A program made the translations under genes and the position numbers. A stretch of DNA of 64,000 nucleotides from Leptospira saintgironsiae (lineage in GTDB: Bacteria; Spirochaetota; Leptospiria; Leptospirales; Leptospiraceae): contig NZ_NPDR01000003.1 in NCBI RefSeq assembly GCF_002811765.1, positions 124,001-188,000 of the forward strand, given 5' to 3'. The notes below the pieces were generated by a model, which was not told where the DNA came from, searched no databases, and was given only the letters and a program-made list of their open reading frames with translations. This document shows positions 18,118 through 27,068 of the stretch, one piece after another. How positions within the stretch are numbered: the first letter of the stretch is position 1; the number at the start of each line of letters is the position of its first letter.

Positions 18118-18786
18118 ATGGTCCGGTATGATTTTCAAACCACTCTCGACTTTCAAATAAATCGGGTCCAACTAAAAGGAGAACTTTTTATTCCAAGCCA
18201 GGCTGCGTTTTTAGCAGTCCTGGTTTTGGATGAGAAGGATGATAAATTTGCGGATCGGTTTTCTAAGATGAGAAACTTTCTAAATGAAAGGGGAGTGGCC
18301 ACTCTTTTTTTGAAAGGTTTATTAACCCAAGAGGAAAGGGAGATTCACGCAAATCGTTCTGATACAAACCTTTTGTCCGATCGTCTTTCCGAGATCACTA
18401 AACAGATCAAAAATTTGGAAGGAGCGGACTCTTTAAAAATTTCTTATATAGGTTCTTCTGTAATTGCTGGCAGAATGTTTCGTGCCGCTGGAAGTTCGGA
18501 TTCTTCTGTGGAAAGCCTGATACTGATAGGCAATGGCCTTCAGGAATATAGCGGTAAGTTTTTGAATGTTTCTTTATTGAATATCTTAGGAGAACTTGAT
18601 TTTACTGGAAGAATAGTGAATCGTTCTGCTCTTTCTAAGATAGAGAGCTCTATTAAAAAAGTATATTTTGTGCCTGGGTCCCCCAGTCATTTTGAAGATA
18701 ATACCAAATGGTTTATGGTATCAGAAGCGATTCAAAGATGGTATTTATTCCCTGAGAAAAGATCCAGAGAATTTTCTGAATTTTAA
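18118..18786 (+). CDS. Alpha/beta-hydrolase-like protein, degenerate nucleophile motif
   Basis: 222 residues. The shape of an alpha/beta hydrolase of the dienelactone-hydrolase type is visible: an opening segment about exporting a strand then VLDEKDDKFADRF, an ISYIGSSVIAG elbow at about residue 117 where GxSxG is expected, and a late VYFVPGSPSHFED stretch for the acid/His region. The elbow reads G-S-S-V-I, so the last Gly is missing and activity is uncertain. The ribosome site is weak. It follows the Crp/Fnr gene by 42 bases and is convergent with the oxidase cluster. Confidence 0.6.
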   Translation: MVRYDFQTTLDFQINRVQLKGELFIPSQAAFLAVLVLDEKDDKFADRFSKMRNFLNERGVATLFLKGLLTQEEREIHANRSDTNLLSDRLSEITKQIKNLEGADSLKISYIGSSVIAGRMFRAAGSSDSSVESLILIGNGLQEYSGKFLNVSLLNILGELDFTGRIVNRSALSKIESSIKKVYFVPGSPSHFEDNTKWFMVSEAIQRWYLFPEKRSREFSEF

Positions 18787-18789
18787 GAT

Positions 18790-19542
18790 TTAATGATGGT
18801 GGTGGTGATGCCCACCTTCTTCCATTTTTTCCCCAGACCCGGAATGATTATGAGTATGATTCATTCTGAATAACATTAAAGAAATGGAAAGAAGAATGAT
18901 CGCAAAACCTGCGAGTTTGAGTTTATCCTTTCCAAATTTTGCTAAGATCATTCTAAATCCCAAGCCAAATCCGAATAGTAAAGGGAAGGTCCCTAAAAAG
19001 AAGAAGAACATGCTGAGTGCTCCAAATGCAGGAGAGCCTGTTGCAAATGCCATCACGAATGCAGGATATAAGATCCCGCAAGGTAGAAATCCGGTCAGCA
19101 TCCCAAATGTAAAGCCGATCGCTAAACGAGAGCCTAGACTTTTATTTACTCTAGATTTTAGAAGTTTAGATCCAATGGTAGAAAATACCTTGGAGAAAAA
19201 TCTATTCTGGGTCCAATCTTTTTGGAATAAAATAGAAACCCCGAAAAGTAAAATGAAGGTCGCTCCGAACCACGCTGCAAATTCCTGAGCAGGAAGTAAT
19301 AGTGAAAGGCTTTGATTTGTGACCTTTCCTAAAAATCCAAAACCTAAACCGATGGAAGTATAAGACACAAGTCTTCCAAGGTTATACAATATTTGTAATA
19401 GAACAGGATTTATCTTTTTGTCAGAAGGGGATAGTGTAAGATTTAAACTTCCAGCTAAAGGGCCGCACATTCCTAAACAATGGAAAGAACCTGTTAGGCC
19501 GTTTAAAAAAGATCCGAATAATATCGTAGATATTAGTTCCAT
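18790..19542 (-). CDS. TauE/SafE-like (DsbD-type) membrane protein of the cbb3 cluster with natural six-histidine tail
   Basis: 250 residues with six to seven membrane spans. The N-terminal GSFHCLGMCGPLAGSL and the later GMLTGFLPCGILYP are the paired Cys-containing motifs of the UreH/DsbD-like transmembrane family annotated as sulfite exporter TauE/SafE. Homologues sit in cbb3 oxidase clusters of many bacteria and are thought to help copper delivery or redox maturation. The C-terminus is striking: NHTHNHSGSG, then residues 245-250 are six consecutive His before the stop, coded by mixed CAT/CAC codons. A metal-binding tail fits copper handling. It is the last gene of the ccoN-to-ccoS cluster, 15 bases after ccoS. 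Confidence 0.82.
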   Translation of the reverse strand: MELISTILFGSFLNGLTGSFHCLGMCGPLAGSLNLTLSPSDKKINPVLLQILYNLGRLVSYTSIGLGFGFLGKVTNQSLSLLLPAQEFAAWFGATFILLFGVSILFQKDWTQNRFFSKVFSTIGSKLLKSRVNKSLGSRLAIGFTFGMLTGFLPCGILYPAFVMAFATGSPAFGALSMFFFFLGTFPLLFGFGLGFRMILAKFGKDKLKLAGFAIILLSISLMLFRMNHTHNHSGSGEKMEEGGHHHHHH

Positions 19543-19557
19543 AATAAATTCCTAATT

Positions 19558-19710
19558 TTATTTTTCCTGTTTGTCTTCTTCGAATAACATTCTGTATTTC
19601 GGGCCTTCTATGTCCTCGTATTGCCCTGACTTAAAATTGAGTAAGAATACGTAGAATGCGCCGAAGGAGATCATGAGTGCAATCGGAATTGTCAGATACA
19701 AAGCGTTCAT
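19558..19710 (-). CDS. ccoS: CcoS, cbb3 oxidase assembly protein (50 residues)
   Basis: A short frame of 50 codons. It has one membrane span (LYLTIPIALMISFGAFYVFLL) after a short start and a charged tail with the CcoS-like YEDIEGPKYRMLFEED pattern. CcoS is needed for cofactor insertion (heme b and copper) into CcoN in proteobacteria. The start ATG overlaps the ccoI stop in an ATGA arrangement, a coupling also seen elsewhere in this cluster. Confidence 0.88.
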   Translation of the reverse strand: MNALYLTIPIALMISFGAFYVFLLNFKSGQYEDIEGPKYRMLFEEDKQEK

Positions 19711-22172
19711 ATATATACCCTATGTTTTAAGGAAATTGAATTTAAGACTACCGTTAGAGAGCTTAATGTCATAAAGCCGGCACAGATTACTGGAAGCATC
19801 AATCCGCTTGCTGCTAATGGGATCATTATGGAATTATAAACTAAAGAGAGGCAGATGTTTTGTAGAATTACATTTCTTGTTTTTCTTGCGATCAAAACCG
19901 ATTTAGGAAGAGAATCAAGTTTGTCTTTTACGAGTATAATATCGGATTTATCCAAAGAAAGATCTGAACCCATTCCCATAGAAATTCCTAGATCTGCTTG
20001 AGCGATACATGCAGAATCGTTAATCCCATCTCCTACCATGAGAACAATTTCTCCAGAAGATTGTGCGTCGATGATCCTTCCTTTCTTTTGGATAGGCGTT
20101 AGATTTGCTCTATAATTTTGTATTCCTAATTCCTTAGAAAGTGGTTCCACATTGGAGGGAATGTCTCCGGATAATATCTCCATATTAGGAAAAAATGATT
20201 TTAGTTCTTGAATAGAGCCTTTTGCTTCTGCTCTGGCCTTATCTTTAAATTCCCAGGCAACTAATGGAATGCCATTTTCGGAAAGATGGACCCATCCGTC
20301 ATTTTCTGGTTTATTTTCCCAGGCAAAACTTTTCTTACCTATTCTGTAGATCTTATCTTGAAATTTCGCCTCCATTCCTTCTCCGGGTATTTCTTTGTAG
20401 GAGTTCCAATCAGAGATGTAGCCTGCAGAATTATCTGTAATTTCGTCTTTAGATATATCCTCTAAAAACTTAGGGGTATCTGCCGCGAATGCTTCTATAA
20501 TAGATTTTGCAATTGGGTGAGAAGAATTGGATTCTAATCTGATTGCGATCTCTCTGAACTTAAAAGGATCTTCTTCTAATGTAAAATATTTCTCTGCGTT
20601 TAATTCTAATTTGCCTGTGGTCAAGGTTCCAGTTTTATCAAAGAAGATACGATTTGCTTTTGCTAAAATTTCTACCGATTCTGGATTTTTGACAAGTACA
20701 CCTTCTCTGGATTGGAGTAGATGACTGATGACGAGTGCTGCAGGAACACTTAGGCCCAATGCACAAGGGCAGGCTACGATCAATACGCTGATCGTATTTA
20801 AAATGGCATCTTCCGTAGAATGGAAATTAAACCAGTAGGTAAATGTTCCGATCGCAACGAATAGGACCACTTTAATAAAGACAGCAGCAAGCTTATCCGT
20901 GCTTCTTTGGATTTTCGGCTTTGTTAATAAAGAATCTTCTAATATTCGGCCAATCTGCGCAAGAGAACTCTCGTTTGCATTTCCTTTTGCTTTGAATTTT
21001 ATATCCGTGGAAAGTGAAACTGAACCTGCTTTGATCTCTGCTCCGGATGATTTTCTGATTGGTTTACTTTCTCCAGTCAAAACGGATTCGTCAAAAAATG
21101 CAGTCTCAGATTCTAAGATACCATCGACTGGTGCCTTACTTCCCAAGGATAATCTGACCAAATCTCCTCTTTCGATGGAAGAAGCAGAATGTTTGGACCA
21201 TACTCCTTTTTTGGAAACTTCGTATTCTTCAGGGAGAAGAGAGAGTAATTCTCCTATTTTAGCTCCAGCTTTATAACGGATCATTGCCTCGAAATATTTT
21301 CCAAGTAAAATGAAGAAGTAGATTGTGCAGACTGAGTCGAAGTAAACTTCTCCCTTGCCGGAAATTGTTACATAGATACTATAGAAATAGGCGAGACTTA
21401 CTCCTGCGAATAATAATGTATCCATTCCAAGAAGTTTTCTTTTCCAGGATTCGTAGGCTCCTTTCCAGAAGGGATAACCTGAATAAAAATAAACTGGGGT
21501 AGCAAATATCCAAGAAATATAATGGAATAAATTTTTAATATTGAATTCCATTCCTTCGAAATAACCTGCGTACAGACTTGCCGAGAATAACATGATATTC
21601 CCCCAGCAAAAGCCCGCTACTATCATCCGAATGCTGAGTTCTCGAAATGGTTTTTCTACCTTTGATTCTGCTTTTAGAGGGGAATATAGTTTGGCCTTAT
21701 ACCCCAAACTCTCGATTGTTTTGATAATCTTTCCAAGTGTGATCTTGGAAAGATCGAATCCTACTTTGAGTCTTCCTGTTCCGAAATTGATCCTTGCTTC
21801 TTGGACACCTTCCGTTTTTGTAAGAACAGTTTCAATTAGCCATACACATGCGGAACAATGTAAATTAGTAACAGTGATATATATATTAGAGTCCTGGCCA
21901 TTCTTCTTTTCCAAATATTCCGAATATACGGACTCATTATCTAATTCTTCCAGAGAATTTTTTTGGACTTCTCTATCGATCGGTTCTAAGGATTGGGTTC
22001 CTCTGATCTGATAAAATTGGTCCAGTCCGTTTGCAAGTAATAGATGGGAGATCTCTGCACACCCATTACAACAATATTCTCTTTCTGATCCTTGTTCTGT
22101 TCTGCGTATAGATACCCCGTCAATTTCAGTATTACAATGAAAACATAATGTTTTGTTTTCTAATACTTTCAA
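19707..22172 (-). CDS. ccoI: CcoI copper-translocating P-type ATPase
   Basis: 821 residues. The N-terminus has the CcoI-type Cys-rich metal domain (CFHCNTEIDG and YCCNGCAEISHLL), followed by a heavy-metal-associated domain with CSACVW near residue 105. Eight membrane spans carry the CPC ion site (VACPCALGLSVP, about 466-468). The phosphorylation loop has DKTGTLT with Asp at about 511 and the hinge GDGINDSAC. CcoI exports copper from the cytoplasm for the CuB centre of cbb3 oxidase. It overlaps ccoH upstream and ccoS downstream by four bases, so the three are translated as one unit. Confidence 0.92.
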   Translation of the reverse strand: MKVLENKTLCFHCNTEIDGVSIRRTEQGSEREYCCNGCAEISHLLLANGLDQFYQIRGTQSLEPIDREVQKNSLEELDNESVYSEYLEKKNGQDSNIYITVTNLHCSACVWLIETVLTKTEGVQEARINFGTGRLKVGFDLSKITLGKIIKTIESLGYKAKLYSPLKAESKVEKPFRELSIRMIVAGFCWGNIMLFSASLYAGYFEGMEFNIKNLFHYISWIFATPVYFYSGYPFWKGAYESWKRKLLGMDTLLFAGVSLAYFYSIYVTISGKGEVYFDSVCTIYFFILLGKYFEAMIRYKAGAKIGELLSLLPEEYEVSKKGVWSKHSASSIERGDLVRLSLGSKAPVDGILESETAFFDESVLTGESKPIRKSSGAEIKAGSVSLSTDIKFKAKGNANESSLAQIGRILEDSLLTKPKIQRSTDKLAAVFIKVVLFVAIGTFTYWFNFHSTEDAILNTISVLIVACPCALGLSVPAALVISHLLQSREGVLVKNPESVEILAKANRIFFDKTGTLTTGKLELNAEKYFTLEEDPFKFREIAIRLESNSSHPIAKSIIEAFAADTPKFLEDISKDEITDNSAGYISDWNSYKEIPGEGMEAKFQDKIYRIGKKSFAWENKPENDGWVHLSENGIPLVAWEFKDKARAEAKGSIQELKSFFPNMEILSGDIPSNVEPLSKELGIQNYRANLTPIQKKGRIIDAQSSGEIVLMVGDGINDSACIAQADLGISMGMGSDLSLDKSDIILVKDKLDSLPKSVLIARKTRNVILQNICLSLVYNSIMIPLAASGLMLPVICAGFMTLSSLTVVLNSISLKHRVYI

Positions 22173-22654
22173 TGGATTACCTTAACCGACACGGCTTTTT
22201 CTAAGGTCCCTTCCGGAATTTTTGCTGATACTGAAACTCTCCATTCTCCTGGAAATGGAATAGAAAGTACTCCTTGGTATTTTCCTGGAGTTGTTTCTTT
22301 TAAAGTGATTGTCTCGTTAAACTTTTCAGTAGCTGTTTTGTCCAATTGGACTTGGACCTGAGCACCTTTGATCTTTTCTTGTCCATGTTTGAATTCCAAC
22401 TGTAGTTCTTGTTTTCCCGATTGGAGAAGTTTTGGATTTTGGATCCAATCTGCTTGGAATCCGAAACCGTTCTCTATCATTTTTCTTTGAGAAAGAATGG
22501 ACTGTTCGTATTTGAGCCCTTTTTCGTAATAATTGGAATCGATTGCTGGAGTATGTCCTGCTAATGCAAGTTTTACGGTGAAAAATGTGGCAACAAACAA
22601 TGCTAAAAATGCGAACTTAATCACCCAAAATGCTCTTTTTAAACTAACGTCCAT
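22169..22654 (-). CDS. ccoH: CcoH/FixH-family cbb3 oxidase assembly protein
   Basis: 161 residues with one N-terminal membrane anchor (FAFLALFVATFFTVKLALAG) and a periplasmic beta-sandwich typical of FixH: SNYYEKGLKYEQ just after the anchor and FPGEWRVSVSAKIPEG later. It helps assemble and stabilise the oxidase. Its start overlaps the end of ccoG by 11 bases and its stop overlaps the ccoI start (ATGA). Confidence 0.88.
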   Translation of the reverse strand: MDVSLKRAFWVIKFAFLALFVATFFTVKLALAGHTPAIDSNYYEKGLKYEQSILSQRKMIENGFGFQADWIQNPKLLQSGKQELQLEFKHGQEKIKGAQVQVQLDKTATEKFNETITLKETTPGKYQGVLSIPFPGEWRVSVSAKIPEGTLEKAVSVKVIH

Positions 22655-24011
22655 GGACTATCCTCTCATCATTTGGTAATTTCCATCCGGATATGGATAC
22701 CGGAAGTAGGAATGGGATTGTTTCCGATTTGGAATATTCAAAATCCTGAATGTCTATCACTTTTAGCTTGATATCATGACTTCTTCTTTTGACATCTTGT
22801 TCTGCTATTTTAAGCTCTATAAATAGTCTGTATCTTTCTTCTGAATTTCCTTTTAGTTCTACTGTAGCTTCTTCTGTTCCACCAACGAGAATTCTTCTTT
22901 CTCCCTGAAGATCAGAGTTTTCTATTTCGAATTTTAGTGTTCTGTCTTTAGAGGTCAGATTTTGCATTTGGACTTCGTAGAAGTTTCTAACGATTCCATC
23001 TTGGACTAACATAGGTTGAATATTTCTATCTGGAAGAACTGATAGATAGAGTGGAATCCTATTAGATAATAAGACACCGATAGAGGAAAGTGTAAGTATT
23101 AAGAAAAATGCATAAATAATTGTTCTTGGGCGGATCCAACGAATAGGAGATCCTTTTTCGGAGATCTGGTTCTCTGACCAATATCCAATCAGCGATTTTT
23201 TATCTTCCTTAGCCATTTGTTTTGTGCATGCGTCTGAACATTTTCCGCAAGCGATACACCAAGGATTTGCTCCGTCCCTGATATCTATCCCTGTAGGACA
23301 TACTACAAGACACATATTACAAGCAGTGCAGTCTCCGATCTTAGTTTGCCCTTTTCTTCTAGGTTCTCCTCTGGAGTAATCATAAGTAATATTGACCGAA
23401 TGATTGTCCATCATCACTGTTTGGAAACGTGCATAAGGACATGCATATTTGCAGAATTGTTCTCGTATGAATGCTATATCTGCATACATCGCAAACGTAA
23501 AGAATCCCAGAAATAAAGACCAAGTAGGGAAATCTAAATTAGGATTTTTGAAATATGAGAGCATTTGGTATGGATCTATAAAATATGAGATCCATGCGAA
23601 AGATGCGGCAAAGCTGACAAAGATCCAAGCTATATGAGTTAAAACTACTAATGAACGGTTTGCGTCTTGTTTTCCATATTTGGAATTTTGGATCCTTCTT
23701 CCTATCCAATCGAAAATATCAGAATAGATGGTTTGAGGACAGGCCCATCCGCACCAAACTCTACCGATTAAAGTAGTAAAGAAGAAAAGGCAAAGTCCTG
23801 CAGCGATCAGGAATAAATGAAGGAAGTATCCTTCTTGTGGAATGAAAATATGACCGAATAGAAAAAACTTTCTATCCGGTATATCCAATCGGATAATTTG
23901 AAATCCGTCCCAGTGGATCCAAGGCGTTATAAAAAAGAGAAGAACCAAGAATACCTGGACGTAATTTCTTGCGGTCCTTATCTTTCCCTGCATTGGTCTT
24001 GAAATGATCAT
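22644..24011 (-). CDS. ccoG: CcoG, cbb3 oxidase accessory iron-sulfur protein
   Basis: 455 residues with five or so membrane spans. The RdxA/FixG signature is present: VWCGWACPQTIYSDIFDW in the membrane part and two [4Fe-4S] motifs (CTACNMCLVVCP and WCIACGKCSDACTKQM). The C-terminal ~110 residues form the Ig-like FixG domain. CcoG reduces cupric copper in the cytoplasm before export by CcoI. A strong AAGGAGGGG ribosome site precedes the ATG at 24011. Confidence 0.92.
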   Translation of the reverse strand: MIISRPMQGKIRTARNYVQVFLVLLFFITPWIHWDGFQIIRLDIPDRKFFLFGHIFIPQEGYFLHLFLIAAGLCLFFFTTLIGRVWCGWACPQTIYSDIFDWIGRRIQNSKYGKQDANRSLVVLTHIAWIFVSFAASFAWISYFIDPYQMLSYFKNPNLDFPTWSLFLGFFTFAMYADIAFIREQFCKYACPYARFQTVMMDNHSVNITYDYSRGEPRRKGQTKIGDCTACNMCLVVCPTGIDIRDGANPWCIACGKCSDACTKQMAKEDKKSLIGYWSENQISEKGSPIRWIRPRTIIYAFFLILTLSSIGVLLSNRIPLYLSVLPDRNIQPMLVQDGIVRNFYEVQMQNLTSKDRTLKFEIENSDLQGERRILVGGTEEATVELKGNSEERYRLFIELKIAEQDVKRRSHDIKLKVIDIQDFEYSKSETIPFLLPVSISGWKLPNDERIVHGR

Positions 24012-24045
24012 TGCCCCTCCTTATGATCCTCTGAGACGGTTGAAT

Positions 24046-24579
24046 TTATTTGGAAGATTTAAGCTCCGGATTTTTCGACGCCAGCCATGCTAACACCTGA
24101 TAAACTTTTTCTGAACCTAATGAGTTCTCATGTGCAGGCATTGGTCCTCTGCCTAACTTAGTTCTTTCTACAGAAATTCCCTTCATTACGGTTGCATAAA
24201 GTTCTAGATCTGTATTTCCGTGTAACCATTCTTTATCCATAAGGTTTGGGCCTACTAAACCTTCTCCCGTCGGACCATGGCAAGCTACACAATAGGTTTG
24301 GAATGTTTTCTGTCCTGCGTTGATCGCGTCTTGGTTCCCTCTGAAAGGATTAGATCCATCAGTGGACTCGACTGCAACGTTACGATTCGGAAATTCTTTT
24401 TCATATTCTTGGATCTGGGCCGCGTAATACTCGCTTGTCCCCCAATCCGAAAATACGTGGAAGTATACCGCGTAAATTCCAGCAAAAACTATACACCCTA
24501 AGAACACCCATTTCCACCATTCAGGAAGCGGATTGTCTGCCTGTCTGATCCCATCGAATTCCTTGTTTGGGTCGCTCAT
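24046..24579 (-). CDS. ccoP: CcoP, cbb3 oxidase c-type cytochrome subunit with a single heme site
   Basis: 177 residues: a FixP N-terminal membrane helix (LPEWWKWVFLGCIVFAGIYA) and one cytochrome c domain with the heme motif C97-V-A-C100-H101 and a later PMPAHENSLG Met ligand region. Standard CcoP carries two such domains and is close to 300 residues; only one is present here, so the subunit is mono-heme. It passes electrons from periplasmic donors to CcoO/CcoN. The ribosome site GGAGGAGG lies within the end of ccoQ, 1 base before. Confidence 0.9.
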   Translation of the reverse strand: MSDPNKEFDGIRQADNPLPEWWKWVFLGCIVFAGIYAVYFHVFSDWGTSEYYAAQIQEYEKEFPNRNVAVESTDGSNPFRGNQDAINAGQKTFQTYCVACHGPTGEGLVGPNLMDKEWLHGNTDLELYATVMKGISVERTKLGRGPMPAHENSLGSEKVYQVLAWLASKNPELKSSK

Positions 24580-24580
24580 A

Positions 24581-24727
24581 TTAATCCTCCTCCAGCATTC
24601 TGAATTTAGGTTTTTCCATTCTTTCCTTTCTGGAACTTCTATATACGTATAAGATAATCGTAAATATGGAAAGCACCAGGATTGGAAGCCTTAATGATTT
24701 ATAAATTTGTAATGTATCAAGATCCAT
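24581..24727 (-). CDS. ccoQ: CcoQ, small cbb3 oxidase subunit (48 residues)
   Basis: A short frame of 48 codons between ccoO and ccoP. One membrane span (LPILVLSIFTIILYVYR) is followed by a basic then acidic tail (ERMEKPKFRMLEED). CcoQ stabilises the oxidase, especially the CcoP link. The identification rests on position and shape because the sequence is poorly conserved in the family. Confidence 0.8.
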   Translation of the reverse strand: MDLDTLQIYKSLRLPILVLSIFTIILYVYRSSRKERMEKPKFRMLEED

Positions 24728-24735
24728 ATTATACC

Positions 24736-25425
24736 TTACTGTAAACTTTTGGACAATTCGGCAGTATCTCTTCCTAATTTCAGCAGATAAGCGATCAATG
24801 CATCTCCCGCTGTTTTACCTGCGAGTAGTGTAGAAGCAGAAGCAATATCTTCTTCCGTATAAGGAACTCCAATCTTTTGGAGTCCTCTCATATGATCTGC
24901 GATCTTAGAAGCATCGACGATAGAAGATTCTTCGAATAACCAAGGATAAGCAGGCATGATAGAACCTTTTGCAGTATCTCTAGGATTGATCAAATGTGTC
25001 TTATGCCATTCTGCAGAAGATTGTATCTGAGATTCGTGAGCCAGATCTGGTCCAGTTCTTTTGGATCCCCATAAGAACGGGTGATCGTAAACATATTCTC
25101 CTGCCTTGGAGTATCCGTCTTTTCCGTAAGAATGCTGAGGATCGAAACGATCTACTTCCCATTTGAAAGGACGAATCATCTGAGTATGACAGTTATTACA
25201 TCCTTCCTTTTGATAAACGTCTCTTCCTGCTAATTCTAAAGCGTTATACGGTTTTACATTCTGTATAGGTTCCGCAGTTTTCGTGAGAAAGAATGGAGGA
25301 ACCAATTCGAATAATCCTCCGATCAAAATTGCAACCGTGGTGTATAAGGTGAATTTAACTCCATGTTTTTCCCACTGATCTGTAAAACCGGAGAACCAAT
25401 CCAATAATTTGTCGAACCAACTCAT
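24736..25425 (-). CDS. ccoO: CcoO, cbb3 oxidase mono-heme cytochrome c subunit
   Basis: 229 residues. A membrane anchor (FTLYTTVAILIGGLFEL) is followed by the heme site C76-N-N-C79-H80 and the FixO pattern CHTQMIRPFKWEVDRF, then RTGPDLAHES and SIMPAYPWLFE containing the axial Met. The ATG overlaps the ccoN stop (ATGA) and the ribosome site GAGGGG lies within ccoN. CcoO is the obligate partner of CcoN. Confidence 0.93.
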   Translation of the reverse strand: MSWFDKLLDWFSGFTDQWEKHGVKFTLYTTVAILIGGLFELVPPFFLTKTAEPIQNVKPYNALELAGRDVYQKEGCNNCHTQMIRPFKWEVDRFDPQHSYGKDGYSKAGEYVYDHPFLWGSKRTGPDLAHESQIQSSAEWHKTHLINPRDTAKGSIMPAYPWLFEESSIVDASKIADHMRGLQKIGVPYTEEDIASASTLLAGKTAGDALIAYLLKLGRDTAELSKSLQ

Positions 25426-26861
25426 ACAGTTTTCCCCTCTTTTAATCCGATTCTTGGATCGATTTCTTTAAATCCGGATCCTGCGTTTTGGATTGTGCGG
25501 ACAACGTTATAGATCATTAGAACAACTCCTGATAAATAGAGTGCTCCTCCTATTCCTCTAAACAATCTGTAAGGTTTTAAGGTTTCGGTGATCTGAACCC
25601 AGTTCGGGAATTTTAAAGATCCTGTTTCGTCTATCGCTCTCCACATGGATCCTTCGCTGATTCCGGATACCCACATAGACACGATATACAATAAGATACC
25701 TAGTGTAGCGATCCAGAAGTGAGTGTTCGCCAATCTTTCAGAGAACAGATTTGTATCCCATAATCTTGGAACTAAGTAGTAGATTGCAGCGAATGACATC
25801 ATTCCTACCCAACCTAAGGTTCCGCCATGCACGTGACCAATGATCCAATCTGTATTATGACCTAAGCCACTCACTGCTCTAATTGATAGAAGAGGACCTT
25901 CGAATGTGGACATACCATAGAAGGTGAGTCCAACGAGTAACATCTTCAAGGTTGCATCTGTTTTGATCTTTTCTTTGGCTTGTGTGAGAGTTAAAAACCC
26001 GTTTAACATTCCTCCCCAAGAAGGCATCCATAACATGATACTAAATACCATACCTGTGGTCTGTAACCAATCAGGAAGCGGAGAATAGAGTAGATGGTGA
26101 GGACCTGCCCAGATATATAGGAAGATCAAACTCCAGAAGTGAATGATGGAGAGTCTATGACTATAGATAGGTTGTTTGATATGTTTAGGAAGATAATAAT
26201 ACATCATTCCTAAGAACGGAGTGGTGAGAACGAATGCCACCGCGTTATGACCATACCACCATTGGATATTAGCGTCATACACTCCGGAATAAACTGAGTA
26301 GGATTTGATCCAACTTACTGGAATAGAAAGGTTATTTACTATAAATAAGATAGGGATCGTGACCCAAGAAGCGATATAAAACCAGATCGCAGCATAAAGT
26401 TGTTTTTCTTGGCGAGTAAAGATGGTCCCGAAATAATTGATCAAGAACACCACAAACCAAACCACGATCAAAAGATCCAATGGCCATTCCAACTCGGCAT
26501 ATTCTTTGGATTGATTTAAGCCCAAAGGAAGAGTGATTGCAGCGGCTACAATCGATAGGTTGTATAAGAATAAATGTAGATTAGAGAGTTTATCACTCCA
26601 AATTCTTACTCTACAAAGTCTTTGTACCGTGTGATAGCCTGTTGCAAATACGATACTCAATGCAAATCCGAAAATTGCAGCATTCGTATGTAAGGGTCTA
26701 AGCCTACCAAAAGTGAAGTATGGTCCGAAATTTAATTCGGGATACACCATTTGGAAGGCGATCCATACTCCTACAAGCATGGAAGCCAGACCCCAGACCA
26801 GTCCCGATATCAAAAATCCTTTGACGATCGTATCATTATATTTTTGTTCTGAAGAACTCAT
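25422..26861 (-). CDS. ccoN: CcoN, catalytic subunit of cbb3 cytochrome c oxidase
   Basis: 479 residues from the ATG at 26861, chosen because GGAGAG lies just before it and the length suits the family; the frame can be extended to a TTG at 26972 but that runs over an FNR-like box. Twelve membrane spans hold the conserved His ligands: PLHTNAAIFGF (low-spin heme), WWYGHNAVAF and PHHLLYSPLPDW (CuB), and IIGHVHGGTLGW (hemes). The enzyme reduces oxygen to water with high affinity and pumps protons, suiting low-oxygen respiration. It is the first gene of the cluster. Confidence 0.94.
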   Translation of the reverse strand: MSSSEQKYNDTIVKGFLISGLVWGLASMLVGVWIAFQMVYPELNFGPYFTFGRLRPLHTNAAIFGFALSIVFATGYHTVQRLCRVRIWSDKLSNLHLFLYNLSIVAAAITLPLGLNQSKEYAELEWPLDLLIVVWFVVFLINYFGTIFTRQEKQLYAAIWFYIASWVTIPILFIVNNLSIPVSWIKSYSVYSGVYDANIQWWYGHNAVAFVLTTPFLGMMYYYLPKHIKQPIYSHRLSIIHFWSLIFLYIWAGPHHLLYSPLPDWLQTTGMVFSIMLWMPSWGGMLNGFLTLTQAKEKIKTDATLKMLLVGLTFYGMSTFEGPLLSIRAVSGLGHNTDWIIGHVHGGTLGWVGMMSFAAIYYLVPRLWDTNLFSERLANTHFWIATLGILLYIVSMWVSGISEGSMWRAIDETGSLKFPNWVQITETLKPYRLFRGIGGALYLSGVVLMIYNVVRTIQNAGSGFKEIDPRIGLKEGKTV

Positions 26862-26958
26862 TCTTGATCTCTCCGGTTTTTCCGTGAAGGATAATTCCAC
26901 ATTTAGATTGGAATGTCGAAACGCAAGGAATCCGACTTCTTCTTCCCTCAAAACGGTC

Positions 26959-26972
26959 TTGATAATTGTCAA
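26959..26972 (-). promoter_or_regulatory. FNR/Crp-like box upstream of ccoN
   Basis: On the minus strand TTGAC-AATT-ATCAA, one base away from the FNR consensus TTGAT-N4-ATCAA. It lies about 98-111 bases before the ccoN ATG. I could not place a convincing -10 element at the distance expected for a class II site. Confidence 0.5.
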
Positions 26973-27068
26973 TTGGATAAAGGTGAGTTAAATGCTTTCG
27001 ATGATAAATTAGTACTTAATGAAATTTTAATATACTGATAGAGTTGAGGAGACTTTCGATTTTGAGAA

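Noticed and set aside
18801..19288. Plus-strand open frame opposite the TauE/SafE-like gene
   Set aside because: It is the shadow of a clear membrane-protein gene with conserved Cys motifs.
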